A DNA stretch of 37,185 nt from Candidatus Sungiibacteriota bacterium. Its GTDB lineage: Bacteria > Patescibacteriota > Minisyncoccia > Sungbacterales > SURF-37. Both the position numbers and the translations under genes were made by a program. Position 1 is the stretch's first letter. Each line of letters starts with the position of its first letter. This document shows positions 1 to 7,598 of this stretch, in pieces. The stretch lies in the NCBI GenBank assembly GCA_016186145.1, contig JACPMF010000019.1, positions 1 through 37,185 on the forward strand, written 5' to 3'. The notes below the pieces were generated by a model. That model did no database searches and had not been told where the DNA came from. It worked only from the letters and a program-made list of their open reading frames with translations.

Positions 1-2
1 AA

Positions 3-1055
3 AAACAGGTTGACATCGCAAATTATCCCTTTGTTACCATAGAGCCGAATATCGGCATTGTTCAGGTACCGGACGAGCGCGTTCGCCGCCTTGCGGAACT
101 TTCCCATTCAGCAAAAAAAATCCATGCGGTAGTGGAATTTGTTGATATTGCCGGCCTCGTAAAAGGAGCGGCTGAGGGGCAGGGGCTTGGCAACAAGTTT
201 CTTTCACACATAAAAGATGTTGATGCTATTGCCGAAGTTATACGTGTTTTTCCCACCGAAGAAGGCGCTGCCGGTAAAGAAAATATAACCCATATATACG
301 GCACCATCGACCCCGTACGCGACATTGAAATTATCGAGCTTGAACTCATTCTTAAAGACCTGGAGATAGCCGAAGCAAGAATGGAAACGCTTGAAAAAAA
401 CGTACGTGCCGGCGATAAGACAGCTTCGATACAAAAAGAATTCCTCGAAAAATTATGCACGGGCCTTCGGAAGGAAAAACGGACGGAAAAAATTGTTCGG
501 GAAAACGCCGCTGACGCTGAACGAAAAGAAATTAAAATACTGCTCAACGAACTTGCGCTCTTAACCGCAAAACCGCGCATTTTTGTCTTCAACGGATCGG
601 AGGAACAGGTCCAAAATGGATGGACGCCGCCTGCGGAGCTGAAAGAAAAAATCGGCAACAACCCGTGGGTGTTGCTTTCTGCAAAAATGGAAGACGAGCT
701 TACGGCTCTTTCAAACGAAGAAAAGACGGAGTACTTGAGCGGGTTGGGGCTTGAAGCGTCGGGACTGGATCAATTGATAATTCTTGGCTATAAAACCTTG
801 CACCTGATAACATTCCTTACGACCGGAGAGGACGAAACAAGAGCATGGACCATTCCGGACGGCTCAACCGCGCCGCGGGCAGGCCGCGCAATCCACTCCG
901 ATTTTGAAGAAAAATTCATCCGAGCCGAAGTCATCGGCTATGAAAAATTGATTGAAGCCAAATCATTTATCAAAGCCCGGGAACTCGGCTGGGTCCGCAC
1001 CGAAGGTAAAAATTACGTCGTCAAAGATGGGGATGTAATTGAATTTAAAATCTAG
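3..1055 (+). CDS. ychF: Ribosome-binding ATPase YchF (5' truncated by window edge)
   Basis: YchF/OLA1-type P-loop NTPase of the Obg-related TRAFAC class, a cytosolic protein that binds ribosomes and hydrolyses ATP. The frame is open from base 3; the ORF-track start at 132 is an internal GTG. Residues upstream of it (ANYPFVTIEPNIGIV) match the conserved YchF N-terminal region, so the P-loop lies outside the window. The switch motif DIAGLVKGA and the following EGQGLGNKFL are textbook YchF. The usual NxxE nucleotide-specificity position reads NGSE. The C-terminal 80 residues form the TGS domain (TTGEDETRAWTI ... GDVIEFKI). The stop codon lies inside the left arm of a long palindromic repeat. Very confident of the family. 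Confidence 0.96.
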   Translation, partial: KQVDIANYPFVTIEPNIGIVQVPDERVRRLAELSHSAKKIHAVVEFVDIAGLVKGAAEGQGLGNKFLSHIKDVDAIAEVIRVFPTEEGAAGKENITHIYGTIDPVRDIEIIELELILKDLEIAEARMETLEKNVRAGDKTASIQKEFLEKLCTGLRKEKRTEKIVRENAADAERKEIKILLNELALLTAKPRIFVFNGSEEQVQNGWTPPAELKEKIGNNPWVLLSAKMEDELTALSNEEKTEYLSGLGLEASGLDQLIILGYKTLHLITFLTTGEDETRAWTIPDGSTAPRAGRAIHSDFEEKFIRAEVIGYEKLIEAKSFIKARELGWVRTEGKNYVVKDGDVIEFKI

Positions 1056-1216
1056 AACCCATCTTAAAAATGGCTTTGTAGGCGAAATCGAGCGAATTTT
1101 CAGGCGAGGCCGCCGCCGCAGAAACGATTCGTATTGGAAATACGATGAGTTTCGAGAAGGCGGTCGCAGCCAAAATTCGCCGATTACAGCCCAAATGTAT
1201 TTTTGAGATGGGTTCT
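1054..1216. repeat. Long palindromic element (AACCCATCTTAAAAATG ends)
   Basis: The two ends are near-perfect inverted copies (AGAACCCATCTTAAAAA and the complement of TTTTTGAGATGGGTTCT, one mismatch). The interior continues as an imperfect palindrome: GCGAATTTT pairs with AAAATTCGC, and the centre is CGTATT-GGA-AATACG. The whole 163 bp can therefore fold into one long hairpin. It overlaps the ychF stop codon. One arm of the same end sequence occurs alone at 26038-26056, just downstream of the 23S gene. It could also act as a transcription barrier, but there is no T-run. Confidence 0.8.
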
Positions 1217-1321
1217 AAATCTCATCGATTATCCTTAAGAATCTGCGGAGTCGCAGAAGAGTTGTTGCCAAAAATAAGCCCTCTTGCAGCAGGCCCCTGA
1301 ACATGCTATCCTCACAAAAAG

Positions 1322-1762
1322 ATGGAAACTGAGCCAAAAAAATACGAAATCGCATATCTCATCTCTCCGAACGTGCCGGAAGAAGACGCTTTGGGGGAAG
1401 CCGGAAAAATTAGCGGCCTCCTTCAGGATGCAAAAAGCGTTATAGGCCACGTTGAAGAACCGCGGCGGAGACGCCTTGCATACCCGATCAAAAAATCTCG
1501 CGAATGCTACTTCGGCTGGACACGCTTTTCGTGCCACCCGGAAAATATCCCCGACTTTGAAAAAAAGCTCAAACTTGAACCCCAAATTATACGATATCTT
1601 CTCGTTGAAGCCGAAGAAATTCCCGTCGATACAAGACTACCGAGGATGACCAGAACCCCGTTTGTCCAGCAGAAAGCCCAAAAAAACCAAACAGGAGAAG
1701 AAAAAGAAAAAATGGATATTGTAGAGCTTGATAAGAAGCTGGAGGAGATATTGGGTAAATAA
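1322..1762 (+). CDS. rpsF: 30S ribosomal protein S6
   Basis: Small-subunit protein S6, which pairs with S18 on the 30S platform. The N-terminal KKYEIAYLISPNV strand, the RRRLAYPIKKSRECYFGW segment and the LKLEPQIIRYLLV strand fit the S6 ferredoxin-like fold. At 146 aa it carries a charged tail beyond residue 105 (KNQTGEEKEKMD). It is first in the conserved order rpsF-ssb-rpsR, but is separated from ssb by about 200 bp filled by a palindromic element. No clear Shine-Dalgarno precedes the ATG. Confidence 0.93.
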   Translation: METEPKKYEIAYLISPNVPEEDALGEAGKISGLLQDAKSVIGHVEEPRRRRLAYPIKKSRECYFGWTRFSCHPENIPDFEKKLKLEPQIIRYLLVEAEEIPVDTRLPRMTRTPFVQQKAQKNQTGEEKEKMDIVELDKKLEEILGK

Positions 1763-1775
1763 TATAAAAAATCAT

Positions 1776-1932
1776 GACCCCGCACCAAATTTCGCGGGTA
1801 TAAAACGAGGCAAGGCGCTTCGCCCATAACGGGTTGGCTCTATTCGAGCCACGCGCCTTGCGAGAAGTATACAGTACGTTATTGAACCACAGTCGTTTTC
1901 GCTCCGTTTATGGCGAAATTGGTACGGGGTTC
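1776..1932. repeat. Palindromic element, ACCCCGTACCAAATT family, copy 1
   Basis: Inverted ends GACCCCGCACCAAATTTCGC and the complement of GCGAAATTGGTACGGGGTTC bound 157 bp between rpsF and ssb. The interior holds a GCGCTTCGCCCATAACGGG segment shared with the copy upstream of the 23S gene at 32820-33048. The unit is flanked by AAATCATGA on the left and AAATTATGA on the right of the adjoining small hairpin, which resembles a short direct duplication. The same ends bound the intact 5S gene at 25731-25890. Confidence 0.8.
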
Positions 1933-1975
1933 ATAATTTGTAGCTTCTCGCTTGCGCTCGAAGACAAATTATGAA
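1930..1975 (+). promoter_or_regulatory. Hairpin enclosing the ssb start codon
   Basis: TTCATAATTTGT pairs over 12 bp with ACAAATTATGAA, with the loop AGCTTCTCGCTTGCGCTCGAAG between. The ssb initiation codon (1971-1973) lies in the 3' arm and there is no Shine-Dalgarno. The hairpin abuts the palindromic element and looks like part of the same insertion. A role in limiting initiation is inference. Confidence 0.55.
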
Positions 1976-2420
1976 TTTCAACAAAGCTTTCGTTTTAGGA
2001 AATGTCACTCGCGATCCGGAGCTGCGGCATACGACATCCGGACATGCGGTAGCAACTTTTGGACTTGCGACAAACCGTGTCTGGAAAGATAGTTCCGGCC
2101 AGCAACAAAAGCAGGCAGAATTTCACAATATCGTCGCATGGGGACGCCTCGGAGAAATCTGCAGCCAATACTTAAAAAAGGGTTCGCTTGTTTTTATCGA
2201 GGGACGAATACAAACAAGATCATGGCAAGACCAGCAAGGACAGAAACGCTTCAGAACCGAAATTGTGGCGGAAACCATGCAAATGGGACCAAGAGGAACA
2301 GGTTTTGCAGGATCCGGCCAAGATGAAAAAGAGAAACCGGTGACGGACGAACTTGCCACCGTCGAACTTCCCGGCGCCGAAGACGAAGAAGAAATTAAGC
2401 CCGAAGAAATTCCTTTCTAG
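1971..2420 (+). CDS. ssb: Single-stranded DNA-binding protein
   Basis: OB-fold SSB that coats single-stranded DNA in replication, repair and recombination. The first 105 residues show the bacterial SSB pattern: NKAFVLGNVTRDPELRHT, FGLATNRVW, HNIVAWGRLGEICSQYLKKGSLVFIEGRIQTRSW. A Gly/acidic linker follows. The tail ends EEIPF, matching the conserved acidic SSB tip that recruits partner proteins. Length 149 aa is close to the usual size. It lies between rpsF and rpsR as in many bacteria. The start codon sits inside a hairpin. Confidence 0.96.
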   Translation: MNFNKAFVLGNVTRDPELRHTTSGHAVATFGLATNRVWKDSSGQQQKQAEFHNIVAWGRLGEICSQYLKKGSLVFIEGRIQTRSWQDQQGQKRFRTEIVAETMQMGPRGTGFAGSGQDEKEKPVTDELATVELPGAEDEEEIKPEEIPF

Positions 2421-2424
2421 AAGC

Positions 2425-2531
2425 GGATTTATACCGATGACAACGCAGATCAATGCGGATCCGCGTGAATCCGCGTAGCTACTCGCCTCGCTGAAGCTAC
2501 GGCGAAGCGGGTCCGCGCTTATCCGCCTCTA
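2425..2531. repeat. CCGCGT-rich palindromic repeat between ssb and rpsR
   Basis: Contains GCGGATCCGCGTGAATCCGCG and, further on, GGGTCCGCGCTTATCCGCC, with a CTCGCCTCGCTGAAGCTACGGCGAAGCGGG segment between. Similar GTCAATCCGCGT-type repeats occur inside the fourth 23S intron (26861-26915 and near 26395-26470), so this is a dispersed family. The AGCTACGGCGAAGCGGG-like part also resembles insert 2 of the split 5S. Confidence 0.6.
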
Positions 2532-2536
2532 TTTCT

Positions 2537-2743
2537 ATGAAAAAACAGTGCCCCTTTTGCACCAAAAACCAAAAAGTGATTGATTACAAAAGCGAAACCG
2601 TGCTTCGCGAATTCATATCCGGACAGATGAAAATCATGCCGCGGAAACGCTCGGGTGTTTGCGCGAAACACCAACGAAAACTCTCAACGGCCATCAAACG
2701 AGCTCGCTTTTTGGGGCTTCTCCCCTACACATTGCCAAAATAA
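2537..2743 (+). CDS. rpsR: 30S ribosomal protein S18
   Basis: S18 is a short 30S platform protein contacting S6 and mRNA/16S rRNA. At 68 aa it has the core KVIDYKSETVLREFIS ... KIMPRKRSGVCAKHQRKLSTAIKRARFLGLLPYT. CPFC near the N-terminus and CAKH later form a CxxC...CxxH set, as in zinc-binding S18 variants. It ends the rpsF-ssb-rpsR group. No rplI follows; a terminator begins at the stop codon. Confidence 0.95.
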   Translation: MKKQCPFCTKNQKVIDYKSETVLREFISGQMKIMPRKRSGVCAKHQRKLSTAIKRARFLGLLPYTLPK

Positions 2744-2771
2744 AACCCTCCGCTATTGCGGAGGGTTTTAT
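2742..2771 (+). terminator. Rho-independent terminator after rpsR
   Basis: AAACCCTCCGC-TATT-GCGGAGGGTTTTAT forms a strong stem followed by T residues immediately after rpsR. The A-rich 5' side could let it also stop the minus-strand GHMP kinase remnant. Confidence 0.85.
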
Positions 2772-2790
2772 AAAAATCTTAATGATGCTT

Positions 2791-3449
2791 TTATTGAAAT
2801 TCCTCACTAACCCTTATACCATCATCTGCAATATTTGACGGGAGTATTTGCATATTGGCCCTTTTAACAAAATCCTCTAATTCATCCCTTTTTGCCGGGT
2901 CAATCAGAAGGGCTACACACCCGCCACCGCCAGCACCGCATACGCGCAAAGCAAACGCTCCTATCTTGAAAGATTCGAACGTTAGCCTTTCAATTTCTGG
3001 AGTAGTCATACCCGGAAGCATTGCCTTTCGTGTTTGCCAATCATCATTTAATACCTCTGAAATTCTATAAATATCTTCTTGTTGTAAGGCGGCTTTCATA
3101 GCGATGGCATTTTCTTTTAATTTTTCAAAAAACTCAACTATCTCCTGATCACCATCTATGTGTCTCTTGAATAATTCCCAATTATTAGCCCCGGAAAAGT
3201 GCGGCTTGCCTACATAAACAAGAAGCAAATGGCGTTCAAACTCTTTGTGAAATACTTCAGAGCCAAGAGGTATTTTGATTAATTTTCCGTTAAGTCCCAT
3301 CTCGTAGGCATGAATTTTGCCGTATACCGCTCCCCAATAATCTTGATATCCGGTTGGAACTTTAATTGTTTGGGTCTCAATTGATTTCGCATAATTGACA
3401 AGCCCTTAAGGTCTACGCGTGTTGGTGCTTCCGACCTTATAACTCTCAT
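2791..3449 (-). pseudogene. GHMP-family sugar kinase, internally deleted and frameshifted
   Basis: The C-terminal two thirds (frame ending at 2791) read QTIKVPTGYQDYWGAVYGK ... GAFALRVCGAGGGGCVALLI, typical of GHMP kinases of the sugar-1-/heptose-7-phosphate type. An ATG at 3449 in another frame starts MRVIRSEAPTRVDL, the canonical N-terminus of the same family. The frames meet near 3400, where the whole central part, including the ATP-binding GLGSSA-type motif, is missing. This is best explained by a deletion that also shifted the frame. The ATG overlaps the stop of the HAD gene (ATGA), so the parent gene was coupled to it. The ORF-track entries 2791-3300 and 3279-3500 are its two pieces. 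No kinase activity is expected. Confidence 0.8.
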
Positions 3450-4135
3450 AAAAATAGTATACCATTCAAATCCCGACAAACAACATGCTGATAGCGCCAT
3501 GTCTTTCCCAAATATTTTTTAGCTTCTAGAAACCTTAACCGTGCCGACCCGTCACGGGAATCAAACATTTCATCGGGAACACGATTTATGCAGTATGTTT
3601 CCACGGTCGATACCATATCTTTAATCAAATCAAGTTCTGCCGGATTATTATCAACAACAATAATGCGATCAAATCTGTCTGCCACCTCTAAAATAATACC
3701 CGCTTTCCCGCCCTCTTTGGGAACAAAGAACATATCATCAAAATGACTGCCGACACGAGAAGCTAAAACCTTGTAACGCTGCCAATCTGGGTTGCCAAAA
3801 GACAACAGGAAAAGATAAACATCTTTCTCTTTTGCGCGCCGAAGAAAAGGCAAAACATCCGAAAACAAGTAACGCCGCAAGTCCGAAAAAGTTCCGTCAA
3901 TAATACTTCGCATTTCACCCAGCGGCAGCTGATTGCCAGATTGGCGATGAATCTCCTCTGCGTGTCTTTCGAGCGTGTAACCGGCTTTCCATACTCTCTC
4001 ATAGGTTTGCTCCCACAAAGCGTCATCTATTCCAAGGTGACCAAAAGCGCCTCTTACATCAACATGAAAAAATTCGTCGGTATCAAAAAGTGTATGATCA
4101 AAATCAAGAAAAAGCGCAGTATTTAGATTAGACAT
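3446..4135 (-). CDS. HAD-superfamily hydrolase
   Basis: Haloacid-dehalogenase-type phosphohydrolase. I chose the ATG at 4135 (MSNLNTALFLDFDHTLFDTD) because GGAGGAG lies just upstream; the ORF-track extension adds 15 residues lacking family resemblance. Motif I is DFDHTLFD, motif II a serine in LFLLSFGN, and the motif IV region IIVVDNNPAELDLI. About 229 aa. It overlaps the oxidoreductase upstream by 13 bp and the broken GHMP kinase downstream by an ATGA, so the three form one operon. Substrate is not predictable; a sugar-phosphate role is a guess from neighbours. Confidence 0.8.
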   Translation of the reverse strand: MSNLNTALFLDFDHTLFDTDEFFHVDVRGAFGHLGIDDALWEQTYERVWKAGYTLERHAEEIHRQSGNQLPLGEMRSIIDGTFSDLRRYLFSDVLPFLRRAKEKDVYLFLLSFGNPDWQRYKVLASRVGSHFDDMFFVPKEGGKAGIILEVADRFDRIIVVDNNPAELDLIKDMVSTVETYCINRVPDEMFDSRDGSARLRFLEAKKYLGKTWRYQHVVCRDLNGILFL

Positions 4136-5115
4136 ATTTTTACTCCTCCGCGCCGAGCAGACTCTTCGGCCGCGAAACAAACCAAATGGGTGTTGACTGC
4201 ACTACGTAAGCTGCAGGAAGTTTCCTTGTTTTGAATTATGCAATCAATAAGCTCTTGTACCATTCCGCGAAAGGGATGGTGCCAAACCGCACCGCTATCG
4301 GGAACAATTCCTGCGATAGTTTCTATAGTTTTTGAGTGCGAGTGCCTTGAATAGAACTGGTTTAGACGTATTGAACCGTCGCCACCGAAAAGCGCGACAT
4401 TAAACACATACGGCATAAATACTTCATCTGTTGCTGAAATCTTACCAATAACACCGTTCTCAAACCTAACAACAGCAGCAGTGGTTCGCTGAATTGACTG
4501 TTCTTGTTTGGTTGGGGTTATTGCTGTTACTTCGATAATATCAGAATCTGTAAAAAATCTGGCCATATCGACGGCATGACATCCGCCGCCAAGAAATGCA
4601 CCGATCTGCTGCAGTCTTGTACCATATTCATGTGGAATATGTTCCTTTTCATGAGAAGGGCCGTGCCAATAGTCAGTTTCTAGATAAAATAATGTATCAA
4701 TCTTTCTAAGATAATGTTGTTTGATATTAAGCATTAAATCATTCCATCGAAGCACAAAACCAATAATGGTCCTGACGCCATACTGCGCAACGGCATGATG
4801 CATTTCAAACAATTCTCTTTTGTTCAAAGCAACAGGTTTTTCTATAGCGACATGAATGCCACGGCGAGCTATTTTTACAGTATGTTCACAATGCAACTCT
4901 GGGGGACTGCAAACCGAAACAACATCGGGCCCCTCGGTATCAAGCATGAGTTCAAAATCGTCGTAAGCGACTGCGGATATTCCTAACTCCTGAATTTTCA
5001 CATTTGCGGATTCCTTTGTCCTTCCGCACATAGCCACAACCTCAACACCGCATGCCAAATATGCTTTTACATGCTCACCGCTTACTCGACCGGCGCCAAC
5101 AATTGCCGCTTTCAT
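4123..5115 (-). CDS. Gfo/Idh/MocA-family NAD(P)-dependent oxidoreductase
   Basis: Sugar-type dehydrogenase of 330 aa. The N-terminal Rossmann fold begins KAAIVGAGRVSGEHVKAYLACGVEVVAMCGR. The family signature EKPVALN occurs near residue 95 and supplies the catalytic-region lysine. The C-terminal domain contains GGGCHAVDMARFF with the conserved histidine. A good Shine-Dalgarno (AAAAGGAGG) precedes the ATG. It is first in a three-gene coupled unit with the HAD hydrolase and the GHMP kinase remnant, suggesting a surface-sugar or polyol pathway; the exact substrate is unknown. Confidence 0.85.
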   Translation of the reverse strand: MKAAIVGAGRVSGEHVKAYLACGVEVVAMCGRTKESANVKIQELGISAVAYDDFELMLDTEGPDVVSVCSPPELHCEHTVKIARRGIHVAIEKPVALNKRELFEMHHAVAQYGVRTIIGFVLRWNDLMLNIKQHYLRKIDTLFYLETDYWHGPSHEKEHIPHEYGTRLQQIGAFLGGGCHAVDMARFFTDSDIIEVTAITPTKQEQSIQRTTAAVVRFENGVIGKISATDEVFMPYVFNVALFGGDGSIRLNQFYSRHSHSKTIETIAGIVPDSGAVWHHPFRGMVQELIDCIIQNKETSCSLRSAVNTHLVCFAAEESARRGGVKICLI

Positions 5116-5202
5116 TGCGTCCTCCTTTTGTTAAAGTGCGTATCAATTATAAATTATACCTTCAATACCCATCTGTGGTTGCGCCATTCCGCGTCAATAA
5201 AC

Positions 5203-5233
5203 AAAAATCCTCCGTCTAACGACGGAGGATTTT
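5203..5233 (-). terminator. Terminator downstream of recA
   Basis: AATCCTCCGTC-GTTA-GACGGAGGATT is an 11-bp stem followed by T residues on the minus strand, placed between recA and the oxidoreductase. Confidence 0.75.
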
Positions 5234-5280
5234 CTGATTCTGTAATCAAACGGTAACTCTTGCCGCCTCCTTTATTTGCC

Positions 5281-5317
5281 AATGTTATCTCCGACGTTAC
5301 GTCGGAGCTACAACATT
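5281..5317. repeat. Small palindrome AATGTT...AACATT with CTCCGAC core
   Basis: AATGTTATCTCCGAC-GTTAC-GTCGGAGCTACAACATT is a hairpin. Its core (CTCCG...CGGAGCTACA) resembles lobe 1 of the cloverleaf elements near 20.2 kb, suggesting a related module. Confidence 0.5.
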
Positions 5318-5320
5318 GAG

Positions 5321-5382
5321 CACCCTGTTAAATAATTTCGCCTTTGGCGAAATTGCCGCAAAGCGGCATTTAACAGGGTAAA
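5321..5382. repeat. Palindromic repeat CACCCTGTTAAAT, copy 1 (3' of recA)
   Basis: CACCCTGTTAAAT and ATTTAACAGGGT bracket a TTTCGCC-TTT-GGCGAAA hairpin and a GCCGCAAAGCGGC hairpin. It is followed by AAAGGTTTGGCA. A second copy with a different internal hairpin lies at 8776-8836, 3' of ftsW. Constant ends with variable internal hairpins. Confidence 0.75.
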
Positions 5383-5401
5383 GGTTTGGCAACTCCGCTT
5401 C

Positions 5402-6415
5402 CTACGCTTTCGGCTCAGAACCGGAGGCCAAGCCCTTTATTTTCTTCATGACCTCTTCCGCTACTTTCGAATTCTCTTTTAAAAAGTTCCGCGCATTGTC
5501 AAAACCGGAACCAAGACGAACGTTGCCGTATGAAAAGGAAGCGCCGGCTTTTTTGATAATGGCGTATTTTTCTCCAAGCGTCAAAAGTTCCGCCTCGGGC
5601 GAGATGCCTTCGTTGAAAAAAATATCGAACTCCGCCCTTTTGAAAGGTGCTGCAACTTTATTTTTAACAACTTTCGCATTCACCCGATTGCCAATAATAT
5701 CCTCGCCCTTTTTAATCTGCGCGGCCCTCCGCACCTCAATCCTCACCGAAGAATAGAATTTCAGGGCTTTCCCACCGGGCGTTGTTTCCGGGTTGCCGAA
5801 CATAATCCCGATCTGCATTCTTATCTGATTAATAAAAATGACCGTGGTCTTGGTGCGGGCAACGCTTGCCGTAAGTTTCCGCAACGCATGGCTCATTAAG
5901 CGCGCCTGCAAGCCGATATGCTGCTGACCCATTTCACCCTCAATTTCGGCACGCGGCGTAAGCGCGGCAACAGAGTCAACGACAACAACATCAACCGAAC
6001 CGGAGCGAACAAGCGAATCAACAATTTCAAGCGCTTGCTCTCCGGTATCCGGCTGTGAAATCAAAAGGTCGTTCACCTTAACTCCAAGCCGCTTTGCATA
6101 TTCCGGATCCAAGGCGTGTTCAGCATCAACAAAGGCTGCAAGTCCCCCCTTCTTTTGGGCCTGCGCGACAATATTCAAAGCAAGCGTGGTTTTACCAGAG
6201 GACTCCGGCCCAAAAATCTCAACAACTCTCCCCCGCGGGACCCCTCCGACGCCAAGCGCCAAATCAAGAGAAAGCGAACCGGTCGGAATAACATCAACGT
6301 CAACTTTTCGCGCATCCCCCAGCTTCATAATCGCGCCCTCACCAAACTTTTCCTGAATATCCTTAACGGTATCCTCAAGAATTTTTAACTTCGATTGTTT
6401 TTCTTCTTTAGCCAT
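5402..6415 (-). CDS. recA: Recombinase RecA
   Basis: DNA-dependent ATPase forming filaments on single-stranded DNA for homologous recombination and the SOS response. Walker [10 protein letters not shown], Walker B-region [10 protein letters not shown], loop L1/L2 segments [22 protein letters not shown] and [22 protein letters not shown] are all present. I start at the ATG of MAKEEKQ (6415); the ORF-track TTG at 6433 adds six residues encoded by the adjacent repeat. About 337 aa, with a short C-terminal tail. A GAAT-type palindromic repeat fills almost the whole gap to the rodZ-like gene upstream, so recA is either read from that gene or from a promoter within the repeat. No LexA box was recognised. 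Confidence 0.97.
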   Translation of the reverse strand: MAKEEKQSKLKILEDTVKDIQEKFGEGAIMKLGDARKVDVDVIPTGSLSLDLALGVGGVPRGRVVEIFGPESSGKTTLALNIVAQAQKKGGLAAFVDAEHALDPEYAKRLGVKVNDLLISQPDTGEQALEIVDSLVRSGSVDVVVVDSVAALTPRAEIEGEMGQQHIGLQARLMSHALRKLTASVARTKTTVIFINQIRMQIGIMFGNPETTPGGKALKFYSSVRIEVRRAAQIKKGEDIIGNRVNAKVVKNKVAAPFKRAEFDIFFNEGISPEAELLTLGEKYAIIKKAGASFSYGNVRLGSGFDNARNFLKENSKVAEEVMKKIKGLASGSEPKA

Positions 6416-6428
6416 TTGCCATTGCTCT

Positions 6429-6514
6429 ATCAACGAATTACGAATCTTTTACGAATCTACGAATAATCAAATTTACAAAATTCGTATATTCGCGGCTGAT
6501 TCGTAATTCGATGA
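6429..6514. repeat. GAAT-type palindromic repeat, copy 1 (upstream of recA)
   Basis: CAACGAATTACGAATC at one end and GATTCGTAATTCG at the other pair, with repeated TACGAAT/ATTCGTA units between. The same family occurs four times inside the 23S gene (near 29151, 30042, 30709 and 32264). This intergenic copy shows the family is not rRNA-specific. Confidence 0.85.
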
Positions 6515-6524
6515 TGAATTTATC

Positions 6525-7157
6525 TTATTTAACAAACACATACCTCACCCTTTTTTCCGCCTTCCCAAGCCGATCCACCGCTTCGAATTCAAGGGCATTT
6601 AACCCCTTACGAAGAAGCGCCGTTTCATCAAACTTTCCCTCTTCATTAACCGCAAGCGCCCTGCCATTTAAAAATACATTCGCCCCTGCTCCCGCAGACC
6701 CGGAAATCCGAACTTTTTCCTGATCTATACTGATATCTTTTTCAGGTAATTTTACGACAAGATCCGGTCCTCCCCAGATGTGCCGAAATCCGAAGAAAAA
6801 ATAAGCGCCGACGGCAAGAAGAATCGCAAGAGAGAAAAGAGAAACGCCTCTTATCCGATCAAAAAATGCCTGTATGCCCAATCCCCTTTCCGCACGAGAA
6901 GGCCTTTTTGCTTCACCGGGCCTTCCGTCCGAACCCTGAAGATCAAACTCGCTTAATACCTCATGCTCCGGAAGACCAAGATGCAAAGCGTACTTCTTCA
7001 GAAAACCTCGCGTATAAACCCGGGGCGGAAGCTTCGAAAAATCTTCGCGCTCTAACGCATCAACTATTTTTAATGGTATTTGGAGCTTGTCGGCAACTTC
7101 TTTTGCCGACCGTCCGATTTCTTCCCGCGCCTCGCGCAATATCTCGCCGAACGCCAT
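6525..7157 (-). CDS. RodZ-like helix-turn-helix membrane protein
   Basis: 210 aa. The N-terminal 75 residues form an HTH_25/Xre-type domain (GEILREAREEIGRSAKEVADKLQIPLKIVDALEREDF, then LPPRVYTRGFLKKYALHLGL), a RodZ hallmark. One transmembrane helix follows (SLFSLAILLAVGAYFFF, about residues 105-121). The extracytoplasmic tail resembles the RodZ C-terminal beta domain (DISIDQEKVRISGSAGAGANVFLNGRAL). RodZ links MreB to the elongation machinery; rodA, murG and murD lie in the same window. It precedes recA on the same strand. Confidence 0.8.
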   Translation of the reverse strand: MAFGEILREAREEIGRSAKEVADKLQIPLKIVDALEREDFSKLPPRVYTRGFLKKYALHLGLPEHEVLSEFDLQGSDGRPGEAKRPSRAERGLGIQAFFDRIRGVSLFSLAILLAVGAYFFFGFRHIWGGPDLVVKLPEKDISIDQEKVRISGSAGAGANVFLNGRALAVNEEGKFDETALLRKGLNALEFEAVDRLGKAEKRVRYVFVK

Positions 7158-7245
7158 GGTTCAATTTGTAGCACGAGGATAAAAAAATCGCAATTCCCAT
7201 CGCCTGCGGCACTTTTGTTACTTCAGTGGCGTGCCGCGGAAACCC

Positions 7246-7274
7246 TTGCGATTCTTTTCTGGATTTGCTACTTT
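7246..7274 (+). promoter_or_regulatory. Possible sigma-70 promoter for the 7311 small gene
   Basis: TTGCGA, 17 bp, TACTTT, about 35 bp upstream of the start codon. Partial match only. Confidence 0.35.
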
Positions 7275-7310
7275 AGCATCGGGTGTTTAACAACAAAATA
7301 GGAGGGTTTG

Positions 7311-7502
7311 ATGCAAAAGATAATGAAAGCTTTGAAGATTGTTGGATTATTGGCCATACTGGCTGTTATTATCGGAGTTAATGGGGAGCCGCTTATTCGT
7401 GGTTGGTTGCGTCCAATTTTTACGCTCGGCGGAATGGCAATATTCAGTATGGCCGTTATTTATCAAAGCAGGTTTGCTCGTCGTCCAAATCAGTCTTCCT
7501 AA
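7311..7502 (+). CDS. Small two-helix membrane protein (unknown)
   Basis: 63 aa. I take the ATG at 7311 rather than the overlapping TTG at 7308 because AGGAGGG lies at proper distance. Two hydrophobic segments, about residues 8-23 (VGLLAILAVIIGV) and 38-52 (TLGGMAIFSMAVIY), and a basic C-terminus (QSRFARRPNQ) suggest a hairpin membrane protein. It is a stand-alone plus-strand gene with its own terminator among minus-strand operons. No family recognised. Confidence 0.65.
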   Translation: MQKIMKALKIVGLLAILAVIIGVNGEPLIRGWLRPIFTLGGMAIFSMAVIYQSRFARRPNQSS

Positions 7503-7512
7503 TCCATCCCCG

Positions 7513-7538
7513 GAGCCGTTTCTGCGGCTCTTTTTTAT
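7513..7538 (+). terminator. Terminator of the 7311 gene
   Basis: GAGCCG-TTTCTG-CGGCTC followed by TTTTTT, 11 bp after the stop codon. Confidence 0.85.
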
Positions 7539-7598
7539 TGGTGAATTTGCAAATCTGACAACATGGGTTATTTGTATTTATTGCATGTTCGTTGCTCA

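Noticed and set aside
62-661. 199-aa minus-strand ORF over ychF
   Set aside because: Serine-rich antisense shadow of the clear YchF frame.
5402-6415. Intein or intron in recA
   Set aside because: All RecA motifs are contiguous at normal spacing.
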